From the NCBI GenBank assembly GCA_003331105.1, contig QEND01000001.1:372001-436000 (forward strand): 64,000 nucleotides of DNA. Direction: 5' to 3'. The translations under genes and the position numbers were made by a program. The stretch's first letter is position 1, and the number at the start of each line of letters is the position of its first letter. The notes beneath the pieces were generated by a model. It made no database searches, was not told the origin of the DNA, and was given only the letters and a program-made list of their open reading frames with translations. Below are positions 50,519-60,967 of this stretch, piece after piece. The DNA is from Candidatus Tokpelaia sp. JSC161. Its GTDB lineage: Bacteria > Pseudomonadota > Alphaproteobacteria > Rhizobiales > Rhizobiaceae.

Positions 50519-51254
50519 GATGTTTTTTAAAATCTTTACACAAATCATGCTAATGATGCTAATTGGCTGTGGCTCAGATGTTATAAGATTTCAAAAAAGC
50601 TCTACTGATCAAGAGACAATGGCATATAATTATACGAATACGAGAGAGAGAGAAGGGTTTTGCCAAGAATCATCCGATCTTGAAATCAAGCCTCATTCAT
50701 CATGGAAAAAATCAATAACAGAAGATTCATATAAGACGACTCATAGCTCCTATCAACTCCCAGAGACCTTATCAGAATCTGAGCTTCATGAGTTACAAGA
50801 AAAAAAACCATCTGATCAAGCACAAGAGCTAGGCAGCATATCAAAACAAAATATCAGAATAATCAGCCCTATCCCAAAAAAGAATGAAGAAACAAAAATG
50901 GACTGGCCTATCCGAGGAAATCTATTAAACTCTTATGGTCAAGAACATGAAGGTATCGATATTATCGTCCCAGAAGGAACTTCAGTAAAAGCAGCAGAGA
51001 GTGGCATAGTGATTTACGCTAATGACGGTCTTAAAGAATTTGGAAAAACTATTTTAGTCCTTCATAAAAATAAGATCGTTACCGTCTATGGTTACAATCA
51101 AAAAATACTTGTAACACAAGGACAAAAAGTCAATCGTGGGGATGTAATTGCTAAATCAGGTATGTCTGGAAATGCAAAAACACCAAGATTACACTTTGAA
51201 ATCAGAAAAAACTCTCATCCTGTCAATCCAATGAAGTACTTAAAAATGGAATAA
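50514..51254 (+). CDS. nlpD: NlpD/EnvC-like LytM-domain lipoprotein (short, catalytically degenerate)
   Basis: About 246 aa. An N-terminal signal with lipobox MLIGC is followed by a low-complexity Ser/Glu/Lys linker (about 110 residues) and a C-terminal M23/LytM domain (MDWPIRGNLLNSYGQEHEGIDIIVPEG to LHFEIRKNSHPVNPMKYL). Such proteins activate amidases that split the septum. The usual LysM domain is missing. The zinc motif HLH reads RLH (PRLHFEIRK), so the domain is probably regulatory. Start at ATG 50514 or 50520; a dyad overlaps both. It follows recA by 22 bp. Confidence 0.8.
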   Translation: MRMFFKIFTQIMLMMLIGCGSDVIRFQKSSTDQETMAYNYTNTREREGFCQESSDLEIKPHSSWKKSITEDSYKTTHSSYQLPETLSESELHELQEKKPSDQAQELGSISKQNIRIISPIPKKNEETKMDWPIRGNLLNSYGQEHEGIDIIVPEGTSVKAAESGIVIYANDGLKEFGKTILVLHKNKIVTVYGYNQKILVTQGQKVNRGDVIAKSGMSGNAKTPRLHFEIRKNSHPVNPMKYLKME

Positions 51255-51263
51255 AGTTCCATT
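51245..51263 (-). terminator. Intrinsic terminator of the M3 peptidase gene
   Basis: Stem AATGGAA (51245-51251) with TTCCATT (51257-51263) around a 5-base loop; read on the minus strand it is followed by TTTTTAAG. It lies about 26 bp after the stop of the M3 peptidase gene and overlaps the stop codon of the convergent nlpD-like gene. Confidence 0.65.
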
Positions 51264-51288
51264 CACACAACTAAAAAAAACTCATAAA

Positions 51289-53325
51289 CTAAAGACCACG
51301 ATCTCTCATCATAGCATCGGGTAAAGGCAAACGTCCACGAAATGCTTCATAAAGACTAGTTGGATCATCACGAGCACCCGCAGAATAAATATATTTCTTC
51401 AATTTTGCAGCAAGTTCTTTATTAAAGAAATCTCCTTTTTCTTTAAACGCAGCAAAAGCATCCACATCTAAAACTTCTGACCAGATATAGGAATAATAAC
51501 CAGCTGCATAACTATCACCTGCAAAAATATGTGTGAAATGCGAAAGAGCATGCATCATAGTCATCGCAGAAGGCATGCCAATTTTGTCAAGTTCAGCCTT
51601 TTCGAATTCCAATGGATCTTTAATCCTTTCGCCTTTATGAAAAGCTAGATCAAGAATAGCCGAAGATATATATTCTACGGTATCAAATCCAGACTTCATC
51701 TTTTTTGCTTCAACAATTTTTTCCAAAAAACATTCAGGCAGAGACTCCCCCGTTTTATAATGACAGGCAAATCTTTTTATAACCTCAGGTGTCATTAACC
51801 ACTTTTCATAAAGCTGGGATGGTAACTCAACAAAATCCAAGGCTACAGATGTTCCCGATAAGGATGGCCAGGTGACATCAGATAGTAACCCATGTAATGC
51901 ATGACCAAATTCATGAAACAGCGTATATGCATCATCGAGCATGAGTAAAGCAGGCTTTCCTTCATCAGGACAAGCAAAGTTACAAATATTGTAAACAATA
52001 GGCTTCTCTCCTCCCATAAGTTTATGCTGGCTTTGCAAAAGACTCATCCATGCTCCAGACTGCTTTGAAGCCCGAGCAAAATAATCACCTATAAAAACTC
52101 CTAAAACACGACCATTAGCGTTCTTGACTATCCACAACCTAGCATCAGGATGCCATAAAACAACATTCATCTGCTCTTCAAAGTCAAGACCAAAAAGCTC
52201 CTTGGCCACCCAAAAAGCTGCCTTAATCATCTTATCAAGCTGAAAATAAGGTTTTAGTGCCTTTTCATCAAAAAAAAGTTTGTGAGATTTTAACCTTTCA
52301 GCATAATAACGCCAATCCCAAGGCGCAAGATAATTCCTTCCATCCTTCTCACAAATACGCAAGATATCGGCTCTTTCAGTCTCTACCTTTTCCTTTGCTC
52401 TCTTCCAAACAAACAATAAAAATTCCATAATAGAATCTAAACTTTTAACCATCGCATCATCAAGTTTAAACTCTGCATAAGAGGAAAAACCAAGAATTTT
52501 TGCTTTTTCATGACGCAATAAGCCTATTTCAGAAATAATCACTGTATTATCAGTATCACCACCATTGGCACCACGTTTGTTCCATGCTTGCATTACAACT
52601 TTACGTAAATCTCTCCGCTCAGAAAACGTTAAAAACGGTATAACCATTGCACGAGTTAAAGTGATAGCAAAACTATTCTCTTTACTACGTTCCCGAGCAG
52701 CCTGACGCATAAAACATCGTAAATCATCAGGTAACCCAGAGAGATCTTCCTTTTTCAGATAAAGAATACAATCTGTATTCTCTTTCAGAGCATTTTGTCC
52801 AAAGACAGTGTATAAAAGAGCAAGACGTTCATCAATTTCTGCAACCCTTATTCTATCTTTCTGATCCAGAACAGCACCATTCCGAATAAAACTCTTCCAA
52901 GTCCTTTCAATAACCCTCTGATCCTCTTTATTAAGCTTCAAACTTTCACGCTGATGATATAAGATATCTATTTTCCGAAATAATCGCTCATCCATCATTA
53001 ACCTAGACAAAAAGCGAGATAATCTCGGAGCAACAGACCTTTCCAAACTTTTAATTTTTTCATTAGTATGAACACTTGCCCGCATAAAAAAAACAGAACA
53101 AACACGATCCAATTGTCTTCCTAAGAGTTCGAAAGGGACTAAAAAATTTTCAATTGTCGGTTCACAATCTAAAGAAGCAAGTTGATTCATTTCCTCCTCT
53201 GAACTTTTTAATACAGTTTCAAACGCTTGTAAAAAATCATCATCATCCAACAGCTTGAAATTAGGAAGACCACAAGGTCCATCCCAATGAATCAGTGCTG
53301 AAGTGTACTCTTCTACAAGAGTCAT
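51289..53325 (-). CDS. M3 family oligopeptidase (Dcp/PrlC type)
   Basis: 678 aa zinc metallopeptidase that degrades short peptides in the cytoplasm or periplasm. The zinc site is TLFHEFGHALHG (HExxH) with the third ligand Glu in LDFVELPSQLYEKW. Length and overall layout match peptidyl-dipeptidase Dcp and oligopeptidase A; I cannot decide between these. No signal peptide is seen, favouring a cytoplasmic enzyme. It is convergent with the nlpD-like gene and divergent from mgtE. Confidence 0.92.
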   Translation of the reverse strand: MTLVEEYTSALIHWDGPCGLPNFKLLDDDDFLQAFETVLKSSEEEMNQLASLDCEPTIENFLVPFELLGRQLDRVCSVFFMRASVHTNEKIKSLERSVAPRLSRFLSRLMMDERLFRKIDILYHQRESLKLNKEDQRVIERTWKSFIRNGAVLDQKDRIRVAEIDERLALLYTVFGQNALKENTDCILYLKKEDLSGLPDDLRCFMRQAARERSKENSFAITLTRAMVIPFLTFSERRDLRKVVMQAWNKRGANGGDTDNTVIISEIGLLRHEKAKILGFSSYAEFKLDDAMVKSLDSIMEFLLFVWKRAKEKVETERADILRICEKDGRNYLAPWDWRYYAERLKSHKLFFDEKALKPYFQLDKMIKAAFWVAKELFGLDFEEQMNVVLWHPDARLWIVKNANGRVLGVFIGDYFARASKQSGAWMSLLQSQHKLMGGEKPIVYNICNFACPDEGKPALLMLDDAYTLFHEFGHALHGLLSDVTWPSLSGTSVALDFVELPSQLYEKWLMTPEVIKRFACHYKTGESLPECFLEKIVEAKKMKSGFDTVEYISSAILDLAFHKGERIKDPLEFEKAELDKIGMPSAMTMMHALSHFTHIFAGDSYAAGYYSYIWSEVLDVDAFAAFKEKGDFFNKELAAKLKKYIYSAGARDDPTSLYEAFRGRLPLPDAMMRDRGL

Positions 53326-53521
53326 TACCTATACCTTTCTTCTCAAAGCGAATCATTAAATTTTATAAAAATTAAGTCTTAGAAAGACTATCATTTCTGC
53401 AGAAAAATATAAGTTTTTATGCTAAAATCAAGAAAAAACACCATATTTACTTGACTTTATAACAAAAAGGACAGATTTCCCAGTAAATTACCATTAACCA
53501 CCTGAAAAACGAGGTGACCGT

Positions 53522-54901
53522 ATGAAAAACCATACTGGTGACTGTTCTCATGATTTACCAAAATCAGCTGATATCTTAGCAAAACAGATAAGAAAAATGC
53601 GTTTTGCTGATGCAATTGACACCGTCAATAAATTAGACATTGATCAAGCCGTACTTGTATTGAAACGTCTACCCATTCATTTTTCTATTGAGCTTTTTGA
53701 CAGACCTGAATTGCAAAAATCAGCAAAACTTATAGAGTTTTTACCTACAAAACATGCAATTAGCATTCTTAATGGCATGTCAGCAGACGAAGCAGCAGAC
53801 GTTTTCCAAGAAATAGATGAACGAACACGCCAGCGTTTATTCTCACAGTTGCAACCCACAACACGCGCTGAACTAAAAAAGCTAACAAGCTATCCAGAAG
53901 ACAGTGCTGGCGCGCTCATGACTACAGAATTTATTGCTGTTCCTTCAACATGGACAATAGAAACAACTCTCAATCATATTCGTGAAGTGGAAGAAACACG
54001 TGAAACAGTTTATACTGTTTACATTCTCAATCCAATATCAAATCAACTGTTATCAGCTATTTCATTACGCCGTCTTATTTTAGCAAAATCTGATGAAAAT
54101 ATTCTCGATGCAGCCCAGCACATGAAACCAATTAGTATAACAGCTTCGACTGATCATGAAGAAGTTGCGAGACTTTTTCGCCGGCATGACCTTTTATCCG
54201 TTCCTGTCATTGATAAAGACAATCGAGTTATTGGTATCGTAACTGTAGATGATGTCTTTGATGCCATGACTGAAGAAATGAGTGAAGACACACATAAATT
54301 CGGTGGGGTAGGAGCCATCGATAAACCCTATATGCAAATTAGTTTCTTTGAAATGCTAAAAAAACGCGGTGGATGGCTTTGTCTACTTTTCATGGGCGAA
54401 ATGTTTACTGCAAGTGCTATGCAATATTTTGAAAAGGAACTTGAAAAAGCGATAGTCCTCACTCTTTTTATTCCTCTTATTATGAGTTCAGGCGGAAATT
54501 CTGGTTCTCAAGCAACTTCTCTCATTATACGCGCTCTTGCATTACGTGAACTAAAATTAGGAGATTGGTGGAAGATTATAAGACGTGAACTTTCAACAGG
54601 CTTGTCACTCGGCAGTATGCTTGGTTTAATCGGCTTTAGCCGAATCATTCTATGGCAAAACATAGGCATTTATAATTACGGGGAACATTGGTTTTTAATA
54701 GCTTTGACTATTTTTTGTACACTTGTCTCTATTGTTACATTTGGCTCTTTAATAGGTTCTATGTTACCGTTTATACTCAAAGCAATGCGCTTTGATCCAG
54801 CAAGCGCATCAGCACCCTTCGTCGCAACATTCGTTGATGTAACCGGTATTGTGATCTATTTCTCCATTGCTGCAATCATACTAGCAGGTACTTTACTATA
54901 A
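53522..54901 (+). CDS. mgtE: Magnesium transporter MgtE
   Basis: 459 aa. It has an N-terminal superhelical domain (about 10-130, with SADEAADVFQEIDERTRQRLFSQL), a CBS pair (about 135-260, ending VIGIVTVDDVFDAM) and five C-terminal membrane helices (with PLIMSSGGNSGSQATSLIIRALA, the ion-pore signature). The ATG follows GAGGTGA at good spacing. MgtE is gated by Mg2+ binding to the CBS region. It lies 21 bp before typA, so the two may be co-transcribed. Confidence 0.95.
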   Translation: MKNHTGDCSHDLPKSADILAKQIRKMRFADAIDTVNKLDIDQAVLVLKRLPIHFSIELFDRPELQKSAKLIEFLPTKHAISILNGMSADEAADVFQEIDERTRQRLFSQLQPTTRAELKKLTSYPEDSAGALMTTEFIAVPSTWTIETTLNHIREVEETRETVYTVYILNPISNQLLSAISLRRLILAKSDENILDAAQHMKPISITASTDHEEVARLFRRHDLLSVPVIDKDNRVIGIVTVDDVFDAMTEEMSEDTHKFGGVGAIDKPYMQISFFEMLKKRGGWLCLLFMGEMFTASAMQYFEKELEKAIVLTLFIPLIMSSGGNSGSQATSLIIRALALRELKLGDWWKIIRRELSTGLSLGSMLGLIGFSRIILWQNIGIYNYGEHWFLIALTIFCTLVSIVTFGSLIGSMLPFILKAMRFDPASASAPFVATFVDVTGIVIYFSIAAIILAGTLL

Positions 54902-54922
54902 CTCTTATTAGAAGATCTTCTT

Positions 54923-56761
54923 ATGCAAATCCGGAATATTGCAATTATCGCTCATGTTGACCATGGAAAAACAACACTCGTAGATGAACTCCTAAAACAA
55001 TCAGGGGCTTTTCGAGAAAACCAAACGACATCAGAACGCATGATGGACTCTCATGATATTGAACGAGAGCGTGGTATTACTATTCTTGCTAAAGTAACAT
55101 CCGTCCTCTGGAAACACAACAGAATGAATATCATTGACACACCAGGACACGCTGATTTCGGCGGGGAAGTTGAACGCATCCTCAATATGGTTGATGGAGC
55201 AATTCTTCTCGTGGATGCTTCCGAAGGTCCAATGCCACAGACAAAATTTGTTCTGACCAAAGCTTTAAAAGTCGGCCTACAACCTATTGTCGTTCTTAAT
55301 AAAATTGATAGAAAAGATAGCAGACCTCATCAAGTAATTAACGAAATATTTGATCTTTTTTCAGCACTGGGTGCAACGGATCAACAACTTGATTTTCCTA
55401 TCCTATATGGTTCCAGTCGTGATGGCTGGATGGAAAGAGATATTCAAAACCCGAAAAAAAAAGGGTTTCTCCCACTTTTTGATCTCGTTATTCAACATGT
55501 CCCAGTCCCTACTATGATTCCAGGACCTTTCCGCATGATTGGCACCATTTTAGAATCGGACCCTTTCCTTGGACGCATTATCACTGGGCGAATTTATTCA
55601 GGTTCTATTCAAGAAAATCAAATAATTCAAGTATTAACACAAGAAGGCAAAATAGTTGAAACCGGAAGGATATCAAAAATCCTTGCTTTCCGAGGTCTGA
55701 AAAGACAACCCATCCATAAAGGAACAAGCGGTGATATTATTGCTATTTCTGGATTACAGAAAGGCACAGTTTCTGATACTTTTTGCGATCCTTCTATTAC
55801 AACACCGCTCACAGCTCCTCCCGTTGATCCACCAACAGTTAGCATGACCTTCTTAGTGAATGATAGTCCTCTGGCTGGAACAGAAGGAAAAAAACTAACA
55901 AGCCGTGTCATACGCGAACGTCTCTTGAAAGAAGCCGAAAGCAATATTGCTTTAAAAGTAAAAGAATCATCTATGAAAAATTCATTTCTTGTATCTGGGC
56001 GAGGAGAACTACAATTAGCCGTTTTAATTGAAAACATGCGCCGTGAAGGCTTTGAACTTAATATTTCACGCCCCAAAGTTATTATGCAACAAGATGAAAA
56101 CAAAAGGTGGCTAGAACCTATTGAAGAAGTTGTAATTGACGTTGAAGCAAAATATTCTGGGATAGTCGTACAAAAATTGTATGAACGTAAAGCTGACATG
56201 TCCGAACTCAAAGATTCTGGGCATAATCGTGTACGCCTTACCTTCTATGCCCCAACACGTAGTCTCATTGGCTATCAATCTGAACTATTAACTGATACAC
56301 GAGGAACAGCCGTTATCAATCGATTATTTCATAACTATCAGCTATTTAAAGGTAAAATACCTGGCCGCACAAATGGTGTAATGGTATCCAATGAAATGGG
56401 CGAATCTGTTTCTTATGCCTTATTCCATCTTGAAAATCGCGGATTGATACTCATAGAGCCTGGTGTAAAAGTGTATCCAGGTATGATTGTTGGGATACAT
56501 TCTCGATCTAATGACCTAGAAGTCAATGTTCTCAAAGGAAAAAAACATACAAATATCCGTGCTTCTGGAAAAGATGAAGCAATTCGATTAACAGCTCCAA
56601 TACAAATGACTCTAGAAAGAGCATTATCATGGATCCAAGATGATGAATTAGTAGAAGTAACCCCAAAATCCATTCGGCTGAGAAAAGCCTACCTCAATAT
56701 ACATGAGCGCAAACGTTTTAGAAAAACTTGTATTATAGATGAACACGCTCTAGATTTTTAA
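54923..56761 (+). CDS. typA: Ribosome-binding GTPase TypA/BipA
   Basis: 612 aa translational GTPase with EF-G-like domains. G1 is [18 protein letters not shown]3 is [16 protein letters not shown] and G4 is VVLNKIDR; domains II, III, V and the TypA-specific C-terminal domain ([18 protein letters not shown] and [24 protein letters not shown]) follow. It acts in ribosome assembly and stress growth, especially in the cold. The last about 30 residues are charged and variable. Confidence 0.95.
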   Translation: MQIRNIAIIAHVDHGKTTLVDELLKQSGAFRENQTTSERMMDSHDIERERGITILAKVTSVLWKHNRMNIIDTPGHADFGGEVERILNMVDGAILLVDASEGPMPQTKFVLTKALKVGLQPIVVLNKIDRKDSRPHQVINEIFDLFSALGATDQQLDFPILYGSSRDGWMERDIQNPKKKGFLPLFDLVIQHVPVPTMIPGPFRMIGTILESDPFLGRIITGRIYSGSIQENQIIQVLTQEGKIVETGRISKILAFRGLKRQPIHKGTSGDIIAISGLQKGTVSDTFCDPSITTPLTAPPVDPPTVSMTFLVNDSPLAGTEGKKLTSRVIRERLLKEAESNIALKVKESSMKNSFLVSGRGELQLAVLIENMRREGFELNISRPKVIMQQDENKRWLEPIEEVVIDVEAKYSGIVVQKLYERKADMSELKDSGHNRVRLTFYAPTRSLIGYQSELLTDTRGTAVINRLFHNYQLFKGKIPGRTNGVMVSNEMGESVSYALFHLENRGLILIEPGVKVYPGMIVGIHSRSNDLEVNVLKGKKHTNIRASGKDEAIRLTAPIQMTLERALSWIQDDELVEVTPKSIRLRKAYLNIHERKRFRKTCIIDEHALDF

Positions 56762-56777
56762 TAAAAAGGAAGCCTTC

Positions 56778-57305
56778 ATGAAGATTGCAGCAATACCTAT
56801 TGGAAAAAACCCACCAAATGATATAAATGTTATTATTGAGATTTCTCTTGGAAGTCATCCTATAAAATATGAACTTGATAAAGAATCAGGGACATTTTTT
56901 GTTGACCGGTTTCTGTCCACTTCTATGACATATCCCGGAAATTATGGTTTTATTCCTCATACACTGTCAGAAGACGGGGATCCCATTGATGTCCTTCTTT
57001 GCAATACACATCCATTAATTCCTGGGTGTGTGATTAATGCTTGCCCTATTGGATCTCTCATTATGGAAGATGAGTCTGGAAAAGATGAAAAAATTATTGC
57101 TATCCCAGATTCCAAACTCACACAAGCCTATATTCATATTTCTAATTACACGGATCTGCCTAAAATCACTCTTAAGAAAATTGAACACTTTTTTCAAACT
57201 TATAAAGATCTCGAACCCAACAAATGGACAAAAATCAATGGCTGGAAAGATAAAGATCACGCACACAAATTAATATCACAAGCAATTCAACGTAATCAAC
57301 TTTAG
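56778..57305 (+). CDS. ppa: Inorganic pyrophosphatase (family I)
   Basis: 175 aa. It hydrolyses pyrophosphate and so drives biosynthesis. It has the family signature [10 protein letters not shown] with its metal-binding Asp residues, [14 protein letters not shown] and [29 protein letters not shown] precedes the ATG at 56778, 17 bp after typA. Convergent with the yggT-like gene. Confidence 0.96.
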   Translation: MKIAAIPIGKNPPNDINVIIEISLGSHPIKYELDKESGTFFVDRFLSTSMTYPGNYGFIPHTLSEDGDPIDVLLCNTHPLIPGCVINACPIGSLIMEDESGKDEKIIAIPDSKLTQAYIHISNYTDLPKITLKKIEHFFQTYKDLEPNKWTKINGWKDKDHAHKLISQAIQRNQL

Positions 57306-57325
57306 CACTATTTTTTAAGTAGTCT

Positions 57326-57616
57326 CTACAAAAAAAATGGGAAAATTGTCTGCCACATAAAAATCCTTATAAAATAAATCAGTAAGAAAGCTAGAATAGG
57401 AGAGATATCAATGACCATCAGATTTGGAAAAATCTTCCGAAGAGGTCGTAACACTGGTTCCGTGACCTGATAAAAAAAAGTACCGATCATGCGCACGATA
57501 TCATTGTAGTGGTTTATAATATGAAAGGCATGCAACCAAGAAAAAATACTACTTGCAATTAAAACATAAATATAAATCCGCAATGCAAGGTCAATTGTCA
57601 AAAATAATGCATACAT
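57326..57616 (-). CDS. YggT family membrane protein
   Basis: 96 aa with two long hydrophobic helices (about 5-25 and 70-90). The central motif [15 protein letters not shown] with a preceding loop is the YggT signature (EP-x-L-x-P-x-R). It is an inner-membrane protein of uncertain role, linked in some bacteria to osmotic stress and cell-division placement. It is a single gene, convergent with ppa. Confidence 0.9.
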   Translation of the reverse strand: MYALFLTIDLALRIYIYVLIASSIFSWLHAFHIINHYNDIVRMIGTFFYQVTEPVLRPLRKIFPNLMVIDISPILAFLLIYFIRIFMWQTIFPFFL

Positions 57617-57724
57617 AAAAAAACTCTACTTTGATAGAGGACGATTACAATCAAAAAGCATTTTAAGCAAAAAGATTCCCTGCTTTTTTAGAAATCGGCC
57701 TTTAAAAATTATCAGATAAAATTA

Positions 57725-57798
57725 TGGCTGGGGTACCTGGATTCGAACCAGGGATGACGGTACCAAAAACCGTTGCCTTACCTCTTGGCTATACCCCA
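57725..57798 (-). tRNA. tRNA-Gln (anticodon TTG)
   Basis: A 74-base cloverleaf including an encoded CCA end. The acceptor arm is TGGGGTA with TACCCCA, discriminator G, then CCA. The D-arm is at AGCCAAGAGGTAAGGC, the anticodon stem ACGGT/ACCGT holds the loop TTTTGGT (anticodon TTG) and the T-arm has GGTTCGAATCC. All arms pair. Read on the minus strand. Confidence 0.97.
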
Positions 57799-57810
57799 CA
57801 ACTACTTCTC

Positions 57811-57840
57811 AAAGCATCATCCCAATCCCTATAATGCTTT
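57811..57840. terminator. Hairpin between glcB and tRNA-Gln
   Basis: A 10 bp stem (AAAGCATCAT 57811-57820 with ATAATGCTTT 57831-57840, one G-T pair) and a 10-base loop lie between the end of glcB and the start of the tRNA on the same strand. No T tract follows, so it may be a processing site or a weak terminator for glcB. Confidence 0.4.
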
Positions 57841-57910
57841 TCTTATAAAAACGCAAGACACGAGCACACAACAAAGTTTGTTCCATACATCTAACTATCT
57901 CTTAAGCATT

Positions 57911-60088
57911 TTACTCAATAATTCTATCCCTCTGTTTTATAACACGCCGTGCAGCATGTAATATCAAATCTGTATAGCCAGAAGGAGCAATATCTCCTTT
58001 TAAAGCTAAGGTTAAAGCTGCCTGAAAAGCAATAGAGTCTTGTCTAGCTATCGAAGAATAGAGAGAATCATCTTTATTTTGCTCATCTACAAATATTGCC
58101 ATACGTTGAAAAGTAGAGTAAACATCCTCTTCAGAAATTAAACCATGTTTCAACCAATTAACAATCACTTGAGCTGAGATCCGACAAGTCGCACGATCTT
58201 CCATCAGCGGAGTCTGGGAAATATCTAAGACTTTTGAACATCCAATACCCTTGTGAACCCAATGGACAACATAACCAAGAATTCCTTGCGCATTATTATC
58301 CAGCTCATCTTGAATTTCAACAGGAGATAAACTTTCTCTTTCAAGAAAAGGCATAGAAAAAAGTACAGATAAAGACGGTAAATCTTCATTTCTCAGTTTC
58401 TTTTGCACCTCTTCCACATTAACATCATGATAATGAAGTGCATGAAGTGTTGCAGCTGTCGGAGAAGGGACCCATGCACAATTAGCTCCCCTTTCAAGTT
58501 GATCGATTTTTTTCTCTAACATATCATGCATAGCATCTGGTTTTGCCCACATTCCTTTTCCAATCTGAGCTCGGCCCATAAAACCACACCTCAAGCCAGT
58601 TATTACATTCCGATCCTCATAAGCATAAATCCATTTTTCAGACTTTATCTTCTCTTTTGGCAGAACCAATCCTGCTTGTAGCGATGTATGGATTTCATCC
58701 CCCGTCCGATCTAAAAATCCTGTATTAATAAAAAAAACACGCTTCTCTGCTTCTTTAATACAGGCCTTTAAATTCGCTGATGTCCTACGTTCTTCATCCA
58801 TAATCCCAATTTTAATAGTATTTGCACCTAAGCCTAACATTTTCTCAATACTAGAAAATAATTCTACTGTAAAAGCTACTTCTCTCGGACCATGCATTTT
58901 AGGTTTAACAATGTAAACGGCTCCCATTCTTGAATTCTTATTTCGATTCATATCATGCATAGCACACAACGTCGTAATCACCCCATCCATCAGCCCCTCA
59001 CCAATAGAATGCCCAGACTTATCAAGAATTGTGTCTGTCATCATGAAATGCCCTACATTCCGGACCATCATAAGACCTGACCCTTTCAGAGAAAAACAAT
59101 CTCCATCAACACTCCTATAGTGTCGATCCTGATTCAGTCGACGTACAATTTTCTTCCCGTGTTTTTCAAAAACTTCTTGAAGATCTCTCTTCATTAAACC
59201 AAGCCAATTACGGTAAACAGTAATCTTATCCTCTGCATCAACCGCAGCCACAGAATCCTCACAATCCTGAATCACTGTAACAGCACTTTCAACAAAAATA
59301 TCAGAAAGCCCGGCAGGATGGATTCTACCAATAGGATCATTACGATCAATAACAAGTTCAACATGTAGCCCATGATGACGCAAAAGAATATACAGTTTAC
59401 TGCTTACTTCCCTGTACCCTCTAAAAGCAAGTCTACTCTGCATTCCTATCTTTCTATTTCCCGATCTTATAACAAGTTTTGCAGAAGAGGCATCCTTCTC
59501 AATTTCATAAGCTGTTACATTACTATGCTGAACATCAGTTAATGGAAAAACTCTATCTAAAAAAGCTGAAACATAATCAAAAACCTCTTGACCACGTAAC
59601 AGATTATACTGTGTTCCTGGAATCAAAAGACCAGTCTTCTTAATCACATCACTTCCATAAAGAGCATCATATAAACTACCCCAGCGAGCATTCGCTGCAT
59701 TTAAAGCATAACGGGCATTAGAAAGGGGGACCACAAGTTGTGGAGCTGAAATATCAGTGATTTCAGCATCTAATCCAGATGTAGAAATTATAAAATCTTT
59801 TGGTTCTGAAACTAAATAGCCAATTTTATATAAAAACGCTTTATATGTCGCAGGAGCCTTCACATAAGAACCATGTTCTTTATGCCAAGAATCTATTGCA
59901 TCCTGCAAATTCTCTCTTTCCTGCAAAAGATCTCGGTTTCTATCCACATACAAATGAATAATTTTAGAAAAACCACGCCAAAAGTCTACTGCTTTGATAG
60001 AAAGCTCTTTCAAAGCCTCTTTTTCAATAAAAGAAGCCATATTACTTTTGACCTTTATATTTTCACGCTCTACATACATATCAGACAT
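57911..60088 (-). CDS. glcB: Malate synthase G
   Basis: 725 aa. It condenses glyoxylate with acetyl-CoA to malate. The G isoform is single-chain with an inserted beta domain. Segments seen: VVPLSNARYALNAANARWGSLYDALYG, GPREVAFTVELF, NTIKIGIMDEERRTSANL and KPDAMHDMLEKK. Length is normal for the G form. It ends a minus-strand row flavoprotein-allE-glcB (gaps 36 and 18 bp), opposite puuE-allA, so here the glyoxylate probably comes from ureides rather than from isocitrate lyase, which is not in the window. Confidence 0.96.
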   Translation of the reverse strand: MSDMYVERENIKVKSNMASFIEKEALKELSIKAVDFWRGFSKIIHLYVDRNRDLLQERENLQDAIDSWHKEHGSYVKAPATYKAFLYKIGYLVSEPKDFIISTSGLDAEITDISAPQLVVPLSNARYALNAANARWGSLYDALYGSDVIKKTGLLIPGTQYNLLRGQEVFDYVSAFLDRVFPLTDVQHSNVTAYEIEKDASSAKLVIRSGNRKIGMQSRLAFRGYREVSSKLYILLRHHGLHVELVIDRNDPIGRIHPAGLSDIFVESAVTVIQDCEDSVAAVDAEDKITVYRNWLGLMKRDLQEVFEKHGKKIVRRLNQDRHYRSVDGDCFSLKGSGLMMVRNVGHFMMTDTILDKSGHSIGEGLMDGVITTLCAMHDMNRNKNSRMGAVYIVKPKMHGPREVAFTVELFSSIEKMLGLGANTIKIGIMDEERRTSANLKACIKEAEKRVFFINTGFLDRTGDEIHTSLQAGLVLPKEKIKSEKWIYAYEDRNVITGLRCGFMGRAQIGKGMWAKPDAMHDMLEKKIDQLERGANCAWVPSPTAATLHALHYHDVNVEEVQKKLRNEDLPSLSVLFSMPFLERESLSPVEIQDELDNNAQGILGYVVHWVHKGIGCSKVLDISQTPLMEDRATCRISAQVIVNWLKHGLISEEDVYSTFQRMAIFVDEQNKDDSLYSSIARQDSIAFQAALTLALKGDIAPSGYTDLILHAARRVIKQRDRIIE

Positions 60089-60106
60089 AATATCCCTTCA
60101 CTTCTT

Positions 60107-60931
60107 CTAAAGATGTGCATGACGGTTAACATCCTTATACAGGAGATAACGAAATACCTCAGGACCACCTGCATAACAGGCTTGAGGACAAAACGCCCTT
60201 AGCCACATAAAATCTCCTTCAGAAACTTCAACCCAATCATTATTCAGACAATATACAGCTCTACCTTGTAAAACATACAGACCATGCTCCATAACATGGG
60301 TTTCCATAAATGGAATCCTCCCACCTGGCATAAAGCTAACAATAGCAATATTCATATCATAACGTAAATCTGCTATATCTATAAAACGCGTTGTGAGCCA
60401 GCTATCTTCATACCCTTCCATTGGAATAGATTTCAGATCTCTCTCTTTTGTAAAAAGAGCTTCAGGGACCTCTAAGCCATCAACCATATTATAAGCTTTT
60501 CTAATCCAATGAAACCGTGCTACGCTTTCTGATAAATTCCTGATCTTCCAATGAGTTCCAGGGGGAAGATAAGAAAAACCTCCCTTTTCTAATCGATGAA
60601 TTTCACCTTCAAAAACAATATCAATGCTCCCATCAACAACAAAAAAAGCACTTTCCGCACTATGATCCGTTTCTGGAGTTTCTGAACCACCCCCTGGAAA
60701 CACTTCTGCAATGTACTGCGAAAAGGTTTCCGCAAAGCCAGAAAGAGGACGTGCTAAAACCCAAAATCTGCTTCTTTCCCAAAAAGGAAAATTACTTGTC
60801 ACAATATCCGTCAAACTGCTTGCTGGAATCACTATATAGCTTTCAGTAAAAATAGCCTTACTTACTGTAGATGCCCCTTTATCTGGCATCCCCCCACTTG
60901 GAACATAGTATTTTTGCATATATTTGATCAT
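60107..60931 (-). CDS. allE: (S)-ureidoglycine aminohydrolase, bicupin
   Basis: 274 aa with two cupin domains. It deaminates (S)-ureidoglycine to (S)-ureidoglycolate, releasing ammonium. The C-terminal cupin has the metal ligands ETHVMEHG (Glu210, His212, His216) and Gln250 in FCPQACY. Their spacing, including 34 residues from the second His to the Gln, is that remembered for E. coli AllE (YlbA), where they bind Mn2+. An alternative start is the ATG at 60919 (AGGA upstream); the ATG at 60931 has AAGAG. It is 18 bp before glcB and 36 bp after the flavoprotein gene. Confidence 0.92.
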   Translation of the reverse strand: MIKYMQKYYVPSGGMPDKGASTVSKAIFTESYIVIPASSLTDIVTSNFPFWERSRFWVLARPLSGFAETFSQYIAEVFPGGGSETPETDHSAESAFFVVDGSIDIVFEGEIHRLEKGGFSYLPPGTHWKIRNLSESVARFHWIRKAYNMVDGLEVPEALFTKERDLKSIPMEGYEDSWLTTRFIDIADLRYDMNIAIVSFMPGGRIPFMETHVMEHGLYVLQGRAVYCLNNDWVEVSEGDFMWLRAFCPQACYAGGPEVFRYLLYKDVNRHAHL

Positions 60932-60967
60932 CCTAACTCTTAAAAAGAATGAAATAAATTTTCTTAT

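Noticed and set aside
55627..56211. Minus-strand frame of 194 codons
   Set aside because: Antisense to typA; Ser/Arg-rich composition typical of the reverse of a coding strand.
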